In this document: piece by piece, positions 18,604 to 26,326 of the stretch
Layout: each line of letters opens with the position of its first letter
How positions within the stretch are numbered: position 1 is the stretch's first letter
Assembly: GCA_003538625.1 (NCBI GenBank)
Contig: DPRR01000029.1
Span: 248,001-312,000, forward strand
From: Ignavibacteriales bacterium
GTDB taxonomy: Bacteria > Bacteroidota > Ignavibacteria > Ignavibacteriales > Ignavibacteriaceae
Direction of reading: 5' to 3'
DNA length: 64,000 bases
Made by a program: the position numbers and the translations under genes
Notes under the pieces: generated by a model
Told to the model about the DNA's origin: nothing
The model's database searches: none
The model's input: only the letters and a program-made list of their open reading frames with translations

Positions 18604-18611
18604 CAAATATA
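18604..18611 (-). promoter_or_regulatory. Possible -7 promoter element of the hrcA operon
   Basis: The minus strand reads TATATTTG, which fits the Bacteroidota housekeeping -7 consensus TAnnTTTG, about 40 bases before the hrcA start. A matching TTG at -33 was not found, so the call is weak. Confidence 0.3.
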
Positions 18612-18832
18612 TCAATAAATGAAAAAATATCCTGAAGTTTTCTGAAACTAAACAACAAGCAAATCCTAAAATTTATTTTTATTGATTATTCATATACTAA
18701 ATTTGAAAATATCTGAATTTTTGATTCTTTTGGCATTTATAACTATGACTAATAATTGTTATTAATAAATATCTTGAATAATTCAATACTCGTTTATATT
18801 TTAGACTATAAAATAATATACGTTTTGCTGTA

Positions 18833-19273
18833 ATGCCTGATAAGATGGAACCAATTGCCGAGTTGATTTGTGAACTAACTCGTAATTGCAATATAAAAGA
18901 AGAATATTTTGCTTCAAGTTTTAATTTATCTCCCACAGAAGTGAGGTTTTTAAAATTATTTGCAGTTTCACCTACTTATACAATTAAGGAACTTCGGGAT
19001 TTATTAAAATTAACACCTGGCAGAATAACTCATATTTTAACCTCTCTTGAGGATAAAAACCTTCTCTCGCGCGTAAAGGATTCAAATGATAAACGCGTGA
19101 TTATTGTTAAACTTATGCCTAAAGCAGCTCCGTTAATATCAAATCTTCATCAGAACTACAGCGAACTACATAATAAAATTTTGCAAAATGTAGACAAGAA
19201 AGAACTTGAGAATATTTTTTCTTCTCTTGAAATTCTTGTTGATGTATTTAAAAAGTGGGTAAATCAAAAATAG
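18833..19273 (+). CDS. MarR-family transcriptional regulator
   Basis: A 146-residue winged-helix protein of the MarR type: L-S-P-T-E-V-R-F-L-K-L-F-A at 31-43, the recognition region Y-T-I-K-E-L-R-D-L-L-K-L-T-P-G-R-I-T-H-I-L at 51-71, and the wing L-L-S-R-V-K-D-S-N-D-K-R-V-I-I-V-K-L at 79-96. MarR proteins dimerise and bind palindromic operators. It lies 45 bases upstream of the octaheme cytochrome gene in the same direction, so it probably controls that operon. A small inverted repeat (TAATAA-TTG-TTATTA, 18750-18764) upstream is a conceivable operator but is AT-rich and may be chance. Confidence 0.85.
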   Translation: MPDKMEPIAELICELTRNCNIKEEYFASSFNLSPTEVRFLKLFAVSPTYTIKELRDLLKLTPGRITHILTSLEDKNLLSRVKDSNDKRVIIVKLMPKAAPLISNLHQNYSELHNKILQNVDKKELENIFSSLEILVDVFKKWVNQK

Positions 19274-19318
19274 TTTATGCCCTAAACTAATTTCATATTA
19301 ATCATTTATATTTTCAAC

Positions 19319-20896
19319 ATGAAAAAGATAGTCGTAATTCTAGCATTAATTAGTCTGCTTATCGTTCTTGCAATAGGAAATCTATCACAAAAGGATTCTG
19401 AACCAACTATCATAATGCAGCTAAAAGAAAAGTACAACCGAAAGGAAACTCCATCGGTTGATCACAGCAAATTTGCAGTACTCCAGCAAAAATTTACATC
19501 ACCGCAGGAAGTAACCAAAGTTTGCGAGTATTGCCATAACAAAACTGCACATCAGGTAATGAATTCTAATCATTGGAATTGGGAACGTGAAGAATATGTG
19601 CAGGGTCGTGGTGTAATTTATTTAGGTAAAGGTAATGCGATAAACAATTTCTGCATCGGTACGCAAGGTAATGAAGAAAGTTGTGCAAAGTGCCATATTG
19701 GTTTTGGCATGGATTCAAAGAGAACTGTACTTACGGATTCAACTAATATAGATTGTCTTGTTTGTCACGACAATTCCGAAACTTATGCAAAAGCGCCTGA
19801 AAAAGGCGGAGCACCACTTGCAACACTTGACTTCAATAAAATTGCACAGAGCGTAGGTAAACCAAAACGAAGTAACTGCGGCGTTTGCCATTTTTACGGC
19901 GGCGGCGGAAATAATGTAAAGCACGGTGATCTTGAAATGTCACAGTTCGAACCAACTAAAGATATAGATATTCATATGGCATCGGACGGAGCAAACCTGC
20001 AGTGCGTTGATTGCCATACCACTGAGCAGCATAACATTTCAGGAAAAGTTTACTCACTTTCATCAATGAGTCACAATCGTAATACTTGTGAACAGTGCCA
20101 TACTGCAACCCCCCACAAAGATGATATTTTAAATGAGCATACATTAAAAGTTGCTTGTCAAACTTGTCATATACCCACTTATGCTAAAGGAAACTCAACT
20201 AAAATGTACTGGGATTGGTCAACTGCGGGTAAGTTAAAAAATGGTGAACCGTACGAAGAAGATGATAGTCTTGGCAATCATACTTATCTATCAATAAAAG
20301 GAAGTTTTGTATGGGAGAGAAATGTTAAGCCGGATTACATATGGTTTAATGGAACTGCATCACACTACCTTGAAGGTGATAAAATTCAGGATACTACAAA
20401 ATCAATTGTTCTAAATCAGCTACATGGTTCTTATGCGGATAATGAATCTAAAATTGTTCCTGTTAAAATTCATATCGCAAAACAACCGTTTGATCCAATA
20501 AATAAAATTTTAATTCAACCTAAACTTTATGCAGACACAGTTGGTGAAGGTGCTTTCTGGAAAGATTTTAATTGGGTGAAAGCTTCTGAGGTTGGGATGA
20601 AAGACGCCGGATTACCATTTAGCGGTAAAGTTTCATTTATCAAAACAGAAATGTACTGGCCTGTAAATCATATGGTAGCAACCAAAGAAAACACACTTCA
20701 ATGCAATAGCTGCCATACAAGACAAAACAGTCGTCTGGCAAATTTGAATGATTTTTATATGCCGGGAAGAGATTACTCATCTTTTGTTGATGAAGGTGGA
20801 AAGTGGCTGATCATTATTTCTCTTTTTGGAATTTTTATTCATGCAGCGATTAGAGTTTTTACCTACAGGAAGTTAAAAAAAGAGGTGTCAAAATGA
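19319..20896 (+). CDS. Octaheme tetrathionate reductase-like cytochrome c
   Basis: A 525-residue exported multiheme cytochrome. An N-terminal hydrophobic segment (about 3-21) gives export. Eight C-x-x-C-H heme motifs are visible, at about 69, 122, 146, 187, 229, 257, 280 and near 465. Their spacing and the downstream N-H-W-N-W-E match the octaheme tetrathionate reductase (OTR) family, whose Shewanella member reduces tetrathionate and also nitrogen compounds in vitro. A C-terminal membrane helix (W-L-I-I-I-S-L-F-G-I-F-I-H) anchors it in the membrane. Its stop overlaps the start of the cytochrome b gene by four bases, which suggests quinol electrons pass from that subunit. The physiological substrate is inferred, with YeeE/YedE genes pointing to sulfur oxyanions. 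Confidence 0.85.
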   Translation: MKKIVVILALISLLIVLAIGNLSQKDSEPTIIMQLKEKYNRKETPSVDHSKFAVLQQKFTSPQEVTKVCEYCHNKTAHQVMNSNHWNWEREEYVQGRGVIYLGKGNAINNFCIGTQGNEESCAKCHIGFGMDSKRTVLTDSTNIDCLVCHDNSETYAKAPEKGGAPLATLDFNKIAQSVGKPKRSNCGVCHFYGGGGNNVKHGDLEMSQFEPTKDIDIHMASDGANLQCVDCHTTEQHNISGKVYSLSSMSHNRNTCEQCHTATPHKDDILNEHTLKVACQTCHIPTYAKGNSTKMYWDWSTAGKLKNGEPYEEDDSLGNHTYLSIKGSFVWERNVKPDYIWFNGTASHYLEGDKIQDTTKSIVLNQLHGSYADNESKIVPVKIHIAKQPFDPINKILIQPKLYADTVGEGAFWKDFNWVKASEVGMKDAGLPFSGKVSFIKTEMYWPVNHMVATKENTLQCNSCHTRQNSRLANLNDFYMPGRDYSSFVDEGGKWLIIISLFGIFIHAAIRVFTYRKLKKEVSK

Positions 20897-21561
20897 GTAA
20901 AAGACAGATATATATTTATAAAAGCTTCGAAAGATTCTGGCATTGGATGCAAGCCATATTAATATTTTTTCTTGCATTTACCGGATTTGAAATACATGGT
21001 ACATATTCCTTTTTTGGATACAGGGATGCAGTCCGATATCACAACGTTGCTACATATATGTTTATCGGGCTGATTATTTTTACGATCTTCTGGCACCTGA
21101 CAACCGGAGAATACAAACAATATTTGCCGACTTTTAAAAACATAAAAGCGCAGTTGGATTATTACATCTTCGGAATTTTCCGAAATGCACCCCATCCGAC
21201 TAAAAAAACTGTTCTAAGCAAACTTAATCCATTACAAAAACTGACCTACTTTGGTTTAAAAATTTTAGTCATTCCGTTAAGTGTTACTTCCGGTTTGTTA
21301 TATATGTTTTATCGTTATCCAAGCCGGCAGGGAATTGAAGCAATCAATATTCAATCCCTTGAGTTCATTGCGATATTTCATACTGTTGCGGCAATCTTGT
21401 TAGTCATTTTTATAGTTACGCATCTTTATCTAATCACCACGGGTGAAACTGTAACATCAAATTTAAGAGCGATGTTAACAGGTTATGAAGAACTTGAAGA
21501 TGCTCATAAAGATGAAGAAAAAATATCCGACCCAAAATTAACAACACAAACTTTTGAATAG
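20893..21561 (+). CDS. Membrane cytochrome b subunit (cytochrome b561/thiosulfate reductase type)
   Basis: A 222-residue integral membrane protein with about four to five helices and histidines positioned for two b-type hemes: F-W-H-W-M near 16, V-R-Y-H-N near 47, F-W-H-L near 66 and I-F-H-T with V-T-H-L in the later helices. This is the pattern of the di-heme quinol oxidase subunits of hydrogenases, formate dehydrogenases and thiosulfate reductase. It overlaps the octaheme cytochrome gene by 4 bases and is its probable electron donor. Confidence 0.82.
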   Translation: MSKRQIYIYKSFERFWHWMQAILIFFLAFTGFEIHGTYSFFGYRDAVRYHNVATYMFIGLIIFTIFWHLTTGEYKQYLPTFKNIKAQLDYYIFGIFRNAPHPTKKTVLSKLNPLQKLTYFGLKILVIPLSVTSGLLYMFYRYPSRQGIEAINIQSLEFIAIFHTVAAILLVIFIVTHLYLITTGETVTSNLRAMLTGYEELEDAHKDEEKISDPKLTTQTFE

Positions 21562-21571
21562 AGGATTACTA

Positions 21572-22090
21572 ATGCAAGAAACTAAATATATGAATCCATA
21601 TTTGGCCGGAGTTCTACTTGGCCTATTATTGATTGCAACAATTTATATAACGGGGCGTGGGCTTGGTGCTAGCGGAGCATTTAAAAGTTATGCTGTTACA
21701 GTTGTTGAAAAAGTTGCACCAACACATACTGCAAATACAAAATTTTATGATGAATATGGAAAAGAACATCCTGGTTCAAGTCCATTAATGAACTGGTTAG
21801 TCTTTGAAGTTACGGGCGTTTTAATAGGAGCATTTTTATCCGGATTAATTTCAAACCGTTTAGATTTTAAATTGGAAAAAGGTCCGCACACTACAAATAA
21901 TATTAGAATTGCGGGAGCATTAATTGGCGGATTACTTTGGGGAGTCGGCTCACAGCTTGGGCGTGGCTGTACTAGCGGTGCTGCCTTAAGTGGAATGGCT
22001 GTAATGTCAACCGGAGGAATTATAACAATGTTTGCCATCTTTGCCGGTGCCTATGCCTTTGCTTACTTTTTTAGAAAATTTTGGATATAA
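21572..22090 (+). CDS. YeeE/YedE-family transporter, first half
   Basis: A 172-residue membrane protein of the YeeE/YedE (DUF395) family, whose members import thiosulfate or other sulfur compounds. The signature G-R-G-C-T-S-G-A-A-L-S-G-M near residues 125-137 contains the conserved cysteine. I choose the ATG at 21572 (GAGG ribosome-binding site) over a TTG at 21554 that would overlap the previous gene. The protein covers one of the two pseudo-symmetric halves of full-length YeeE; the second half is encoded next. The two together probably make one transporter. Confidence 0.82.
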   Translation: MQETKYMNPYLAGVLLGLLLIATIYITGRGLGASGAFKSYAVTVVEKVAPTHTANTKFYDEYGKEHPGSSPLMNWLVFEVTGVLIGAFLSGLISNRLDFKLEKGPHTTNNIRIAGALIGGLLWGVGSQLGRGCTSGAALSGMAVMSTGGIITMFAIFAGAYAFAYFFRKFWI

Positions 22091-22105
22091 TAAGGAGATT
22101 TTGAA

Positions 22106-23299
22106 ATGGGACCATTAGTTCCAGATATAATTAGTAATAACTTAAATTTTATTGTTGCACTTGTAATAGGAATTTTATTCGGTGCAATTTTAGAACAAGC
22201 CGGATTTTCTACTTCTAAAAAATTAGTAGGATTATTTTACGGTTATGATTTTACAGTGCTTCGCGTTTTTTTTACAGCAGGTATTGTTGCAATGATTGGA
22301 GTGATGGGTCTAAATCATTTTGGTTTGCTTGATATGAATCTTGTTTACATTAATCCGACATTTCTTTGGTCGGCAATTATAGGCGGACTAATAATGGGAT
22401 TAGGATTTGTGGTCGGCGGATTTTGCCCCGGAACAAGTGTATGTGCCGCAGCAATTGGTAAAATAGATGCTATGATTTTTATAGTTGGAGCTTTTTTCGG
22501 CGTGATAGTTTTTGCAGAAGGTTATCCGATTTTTGAACCACTTTATAAAGCAACAAACTTGGGGAGTCCAAGATTTTTTGAAACACTTGGAATGTCGCAA
22601 AATGTTTTTGCTTTCATAATGGTAGTAATGGCACTATCAGCATTTTGGATTGCTTCCATAGTGGAAAATAAAGTTAACAAAGTTAGTAAATCACCGATTC
22701 GCTTTACTCCATATTATATCGGAATTGCTTCAATTGGATTTTTGATGGCTGTCTCTGCTTTTATTTTTCCTGATAGAAAAGCATCATTAACACAATTGGT
22801 TGAGGATACAAATTTTGTTAAAACATATAACCTTGAAACAATGAGTGCAGATGAATTTGCCTATCGTTTAATGGATGATCAGGATGATAAATTTCAGATA
22901 ATAGATTTCAGAACGGAAAAAGAGTACACAAAGGAAAGTATGCCCAAATCAACTTTGTTTACGATTGATAACTTATTTGAAAAAGAACCTAATCAATTGC
23001 TCAGACTTAAACATAAAATAAATGTTTTTGTTGCGGATGATGAAATGACAGAAAGAAAAATGGCAATCATTGCATCGGAACTTGGCTATAAGCGTATTAA
23101 AATTTTAGAAGGTGGTCTGAAAGCATTCAACGATCAGATATTAAACTTTAACCCAATTGAAAATCCAAAAAATATTGATGAAGTTTATCAAAACCGGTTT
23201 AGAGATAAGGCTAAAGAAATTATTCCGATCCTCATTAAAAATAATAAGTCAGCGGGACCAGTTAAGAAAGAACTAAAACGTGTAGTTGGCGGATGTTAA
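22106..23299 (+). CDS. YeeE/YedE-family transporter half fused to a rhodanese-like domain
   Basis: A 397-residue protein. Residues 1-235 form a membrane domain with about eight helices and the YeeE signature G-G-F-C-P-G-T-S-V-C-A-A-A-I-G at 108-122. Residues about 245-350 resemble a rhodanese fold (I-I-D-F-R-T-E-K-E-Y, then G-Y-K-R-I-K-I-L-E-G-G-L-K-A-F), but the expected active-site cysteine loop reads V-F-V-A-D-D-E-M-T-E, so a sulfurtransferase reaction is unlikely there. A short basic tail ends V-V-G-G-C, a lone C-terminal cysteine. The gene follows the other YeeE half by 15 bases with an AAGGAG ribosome-binding site. Role inferred: sulfur-compound uptake for the cytochrome system. Confidence 0.8.
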   Translation: MGPLVPDIISNNLNFIVALVIGILFGAILEQAGFSTSKKLVGLFYGYDFTVLRVFFTAGIVAMIGVMGLNHFGLLDMNLVYINPTFLWSAIIGGLIMGLGFVVGGFCPGTSVCAAAIGKIDAMIFIVGAFFGVIVFAEGYPIFEPLYKATNLGSPRFFETLGMSQNVFAFIMVVMALSAFWIASIVENKVNKVSKSPIRFTPYYIGIASIGFLMAVSAFIFPDRKASLTQLVEDTNFVKTYNLETMSADEFAYRLMDDQDDKFQIIDFRTEKEYTKESMPKSTLFTIDNLFEKEPNQLLRLKHKINVFVADDEMTERKMAIIASELGYKRIKILEGGLKAFNDQILNFNPIENPKNIDEVYQNRFRDKAKEIIPILIKNNKSAGPVKKELKRVVGGC

Positions 23300-23332
23300 A
23301 ATATAATAGAACTATATAAATCTAATATCTCA

Positions 23333-23833
23333 ATGTACATAAAGCCTATACAGGATTACTATCCCGATGATGTGGCACACTGCTACGGATGCGGCAGATT
23401 AAATGAACATGGTCATCAAATAAAAAGTTTTTGGGATGGTGACGAAACGGTTTCTCACTTTACACCAAAAGAATATCACACTGCAATTCCCGGTTACGTT
23501 TATGGTGGATTGATTGCATCATTAATTGACTGCCATGGAACAGGAACGGCTGCATTGGCAGCTTATCGAGCAGAAAACAGAGAACCTAATTCTTTGCCTC
23601 CATTTAGATTCGTAACAGCATCTCTTCAGGTTGATTATATTAAACCAACTCCGCTTGGTGTTGAACTTGAGTTGAGAGGAAAATTACTCGAGCTAAAAGG
23701 GAAGAAAGTTATTTCAGAAATATCAGTTTCAGCAAATGGCATAGTTACTGCACGCGGCAAAGTTGTGGCAATCCAAATGCCAGAGAAAATGTTGTATGTA
23801 GAAAACCGTGGTCAAAAAATAAGACAGCTATAA
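23333..23833 (+). CDS. PaaI-family hotdog thioesterase
   Basis: A 166-residue single hotdog-fold protein. The N-terminus has H-C-Y-G-C-G-R-L-N at 17-25, followed by H-T-A-I-P-G-Y-V-Y-G-G at 48-58 and I-D-C-H-G-T-G-T-A-A, and a late V-D-Y-I-K-P-T-P-L-G, all of which fit the PaaI-like 4HBT family of acyl-CoA thioesterases. The catalytic acid is presumably the aspartate in the I-D-C-H-G-T segment. Its place 33 bases after the YeeE gene suggests co-transcription, but a link to sulfur metabolism is not obvious. Confidence 0.78.
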   Translation: MYIKPIQDYYPDDVAHCYGCGRLNEHGHQIKSFWDGDETVSHFTPKEYHTAIPGYVYGGLIASLIDCHGTGTAALAAYRAENREPNSLPPFRFVTASLQVDYIKPTPLGVELELRGKLLELKGKKVISEISVSANGIVTARGKVVAIQMPEKMLYVENRGQKIRQL

Positions 23834-23910
23834 TTATACATCTAATTTTAAATCGAAAATAAGACACAATAATTAAACTAAATTTTTATAAAAATTGTAT
23901 TGGAGAAAAA

Positions 23911-24315
23911 ATGGAAAGCACAACAATCAATATCGCAGCAGTAACAGATGATGGAACAACTATCAGTCAGCATTTTGGAAGAGCAAAATTTTATGAAGTA
24001 TTATTTGTTGAAAACGGTAAAGTTGTTAAGCGTGAACGCCGAGAAAAACTTGGTCATAACAATTTTGCAAACGAGGAACATCACCATGATGAACATCACG
24101 GATCAGATGGGCATTCGCACAGTAAACATGTAAGTATGGCTGAAGCAATCAAAGATTGTCAGGTTTTACTTGCACGTGGAATGGGAAACGGTGCGTATCA
24201 AAGTCTGCTTCAATTAAATATTAGACCGATTCTTACAGATATTAAAAATATTGATGATGCCATTAAATCAGTTATAGACGGATCCATTGTAGATCACATA
24301 GAGAAACTGCATTAA
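23911..24315 (+). CDS. NifX/NifB-type dinitrogenase iron-molybdenum cofactor domain protein
   Basis: A 134-residue protein of the Nitro_FeMo-Co family (NifX/NafY-like). It has the typical N-terminal strand with D-D-G-T-T-I-S-Q-H-F-G-R-A at 13-25 and A-R-G-M-G-N-G-A-Y later. Unusually, residues about 56-73 hold a histidine-rich insertion (E-E-H-H-H-D-E-H-H with later H-S-H-S-K-H), which suggests metal binding. No nif genes are nearby, so the role is probably in metal or redox-cluster handling rather than nitrogen fixation. It ends the sulfur/cytochrome operon region. A GGAG ribosome-binding site precedes the ATG. Confidence 0.8.
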   Translation: MESTTINIAAVTDDGTTISQHFGRAKFYEVLFVENGKVVKRERREKLGHNNFANEEHHHDEHHGSDGHSHSKHVSMAEAIKDCQVLLARGMGNGAYQSLLQLNIRPILTDIKNIDDAIKSVIDGSIVDHIEKLH

Positions 24316-24434
24316 CCATCATTTATCGTAAATCTGTTTTAAATAATTAAGCAAAATTATTTTCTGCAGATAAGTGAAGAGTAAAAGTATATTTATTTTG
24401 GGTGAACAATTAGTTATTCATAAAATTGTAATCA

Positions 24435-24465
24435 TTGTTTTTCACTTTTCCGGTTATTAATTTTG
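24435..24465 (+). promoter_or_regulatory. Bacteroidota-type promoter for crcB
   Basis: A TTG at 24435-24437 lies 20 bases before TAATTTTG at 24458-24465, a match to the -33 TTG / -7 TAnnTTTG pattern of this group. The implied start falls at the 5' edge of the fluoride riboswitch, which agrees with an RNA that begins there. Confidence 0.55.
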
Positions 24466-24544
24466 GGTGCGGTGATGGAGTTCACCATCTTCTACAAATA
24501 TGGAAAACCGTCCAACTTCTTTAGCCGGACTAATAACTCCTACC
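24466..24544 (+). ncRNA. Fluoride riboswitch (crcB RNA motif)
   Basis: The sequence has GGTGATGGAGTTCACC at 24471-24486 and ends with TAATAACTCCTACC at 24531-24544, the conserved ends of the crcB/fluoride riboswitch. Between them are a short stem around AAAACCG and GCCGGACT. It lies 35 bases upstream of the TTG start of crcB, the gene this class usually controls. Fluoride binding stabilises the pseudoknot and turns expression on. The consensus was compared from memory, not by covariance search. Confidence 0.88.
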
Positions 24545-24578
24545 TATAAAATCTATCAATTGTATAGGAGATTTTAAA

Positions 24579-24962
24579 TTGCAAAATTATTTAATTGTGT
24601 TCTTTGGGGCCGGTTTAGGTGGTGTACTGCGTTACTGGGGTTCAGATTTTGTTTATAAATATCTGCCTTCCACTTTTCCATATGGTACTTTAGGTGTCAA
24701 CATACTTGGCAGTTTTTTCCTTGGCATAATAATGTTCTACCTGGATGCAAATCAATTAATTTCTCAGCAGCTTAGAATTTTTTTAACTATAGGTTTGTGC
24801 GGAGGACTTACTACTTTCTCAACATTCTCCTTTGAAACAATTAATTTTTTAAAAGAAAGAGATTATCTCCTTGCGGGAGGTAACATTATCTTCAATGTAT
24901 TACTAACGCTGGTGGCACTTTTTATCGCATATAAATTTTCTAAATTTTTAACCGGAGTATAA
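24579..24962 (+). CDS. crcB: Fluoride efflux channel CrcB/Fluc
   Basis: Fluc proteins are small dual-topology membrane channels that export fluoride. The 127 residues start with G-A-G-L-G-G-V-L-R-Y-W-G at 10-21, followed by P-Y-G-T-L-G-V-N-I-L-G-S-F at 34-46 with the conserved asparagine, and G-L-C-G-G-L-T-T-F-S-T-F-S at 72-84 with the central sodium-site and phenylalanine residues. Four helices are visible. The start is a TTG at 24579 after a TAGGAG ribosome-binding site. The upstream fluoride riboswitch explains its regulation. Confidence 0.94.
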   Translation: MQNYLIVFFGAGLGGVLRYWGSDFVYKYLPSTFPYGTLGVNILGSFFLGIIMFYLDANQLISQQLRIFLTIGLCGGLTTFSTFSFETINFLKERDYLLAGGNIIFNVLLTLVALFIAYKFSKFLTGV

Positions 24963-24963
24963 A

Positions 24964-25317
24964 ATGGAATTAAAAGGTGAAGCAAAGTTAGTTCGAATTT
25001 TTGTGGGCGAATCCGATAAGCATCAGCATATTCCGGTTTATGAAAAGATTGTAATCGAAGCTCGTAAAGCCGGGCTTGCCGGGGCAACAGTATTTAAAGG
25101 CGTAATGGGTTTTGGAAGCAACAGTAGAATTCATACATCCAAAATATTGAGACTTTCAGAGGATTTGCCTGTAATTATTGAAATTGTTGATGAATTTGAA
25201 AAGATAGAAAAATTTTTACCAGTACTGCATAATATTTTTGAAGAAGCTGATTGCGGCGGATTGATCACAATGGAAAAAGCTGATATCATAAAATACATAG
25301 CAAGTAAACAAAAATAA
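24964..25317 (+). CDS. DUF190 family protein, crcB partner
   Basis: A 117-residue protein of the DUF190 family (L-V-R-I-F-V-G-E-S-D-K-H, then A-R-K-A-G-L-A-G-A-T-V-F-K-G-V-M-G-F-G near 40-58 and D-L-P-V-I-I-E-I-V-D near 69-78). The fold is likely PII-like. It starts one base after crcB, and DUF190 genes are frequently found next to crcB, so it is probably under the same riboswitch and acts with the fluoride channel. Its molecular role is unknown. Confidence 0.85.
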   Translation: MELKGEAKLVRIFVGESDKHQHIPVYEKIVIEARKAGLAGATVFKGVMGFGSNSRIHTSKILRLSEDLPVIIEIVDEFEKIEKFLPVLHNIFEEADCGGLITMEKADIIKYIASKQK

Positions 25318-25435
25318 TATCATTAAATTACATCAACATTTGAATATTAATATTCTATTAGTTGTAGACTAATACATGTAATTTGCATCCAAATTATAAT
25401 AATTATCTTAATTATTGATTTAAAGAACCATCCAT

Positions 25436-26275
25436 ATGCGATCAAAAAATTTCTCTATAATATTTATTTCAATTATACTATATATCTCATCAGTAATTAC
25501 ATTTGCTCAAAATAATTTTACTCCGGTGGATTCCACCAAGCAAGTACCATCATTTATTCAGGATTTTGAATCAGGTTATAATACTGGAATAAAAATAGTA
25601 ACTGCACCGCTTTCATTTGACACAAAGGATTGGGTAATTACAGGTGCAGTATTAACTACTACAACACTTGCCTACTTATTAGATAAAAGTAATCGGGAAT
25701 TTTGGGCTAGAAATCAGAGCAAGAGTTTGGATAAAATAACAAAAGTTGGTGAGTTCTATGGTGAGATAAAAAATGCAGCTATTTTTTCAGGAACGATTTA
25801 TCTGGGAGGTAAGATCATCGGTAGTAAAGAGTTTAGCGTAACCGGCAGAATGTTGTTTGAAGGGTTATTTTTTGCGGGATTAACAACAACGCTGATTAAA
25901 AGTTTTTCCGGTAGAAGCCGACCGTATACTAATGATGGATATAATCACTTTAAACTTTTTCAAACTAACAATGATTTCACTTCTTTTCCTTCCGGTCACA
26001 CAACAGTGGCATTTACGTTATCTTCGATATTATCAAACAGAATTAATAATACATATGTATCTATCGGACTATACGCGTTAGCCGCAACCACAGTAATGCA
26101 GCGAATGTATAGTGATAATCACTGGCTATCTGATACAATTTTAGGTGCCGGTATTGGATATTTTATCGGTAAGGCTGTTGTAATGTTTGATGATGATGCA
26201 GATAATACGGGAATTAAAGTAAATCCATGTTTCCTTCCGAATGGAATCGGTTTAAATTTTGCATACATATTATGA
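25436..26275 (+). CDS. PAP2-superfamily membrane phosphatase
   Basis: A 279-residue protein with an N-terminal signal or membrane segment and a PAP2 acid phosphatase domain. The three signature motifs are visible: I-K-S-F-S-G-R-S-R-P near 155-164, P-S-G-H-T-T-V-A at about 187-194 with the proton-donor histidine, and Y-S-D-N-H-W-L-S-D-T near 225-234 with the phosphohistidine nucleophile. Relatives dephosphorylate phosphatidic acid, undecaprenyl diphosphate or sugar phosphates at the membrane. A predicted substrate is not possible from sequence. It is monocistronic. Confidence 0.85.
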   Translation: MRSKNFSIIFISIILYISSVITFAQNNFTPVDSTKQVPSFIQDFESGYNTGIKIVTAPLSFDTKDWVITGAVLTTTTLAYLLDKSNREFWARNQSKSLDKITKVGEFYGEIKNAAIFSGTIYLGGKIIGSKEFSVTGRMLFEGLFFAGLTTTLIKSFSGRSRPYTNDGYNHFKLFQTNNDFTSFPSGHTTVAFTLSSILSNRINNTYVSIGLYALAATTVMQRMYSDNHWLSDTILGAGIGYFIGKAVVMFDDDADNTGIKVNPCFLPNGIGLNFAYIL

Positions 26276-26326
26276 TTAAAATTATAGTTTTTAACTCGGA
26301 TTAATCATTAGTAATTTTACATCAGT

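Noticed and set aside
18750..18764. AT-only inverted repeat as a MarR operator
   Set aside because: In AT-rich DNA such a short symmetry is expected by chance; it is only mentioned under the MarR gene.
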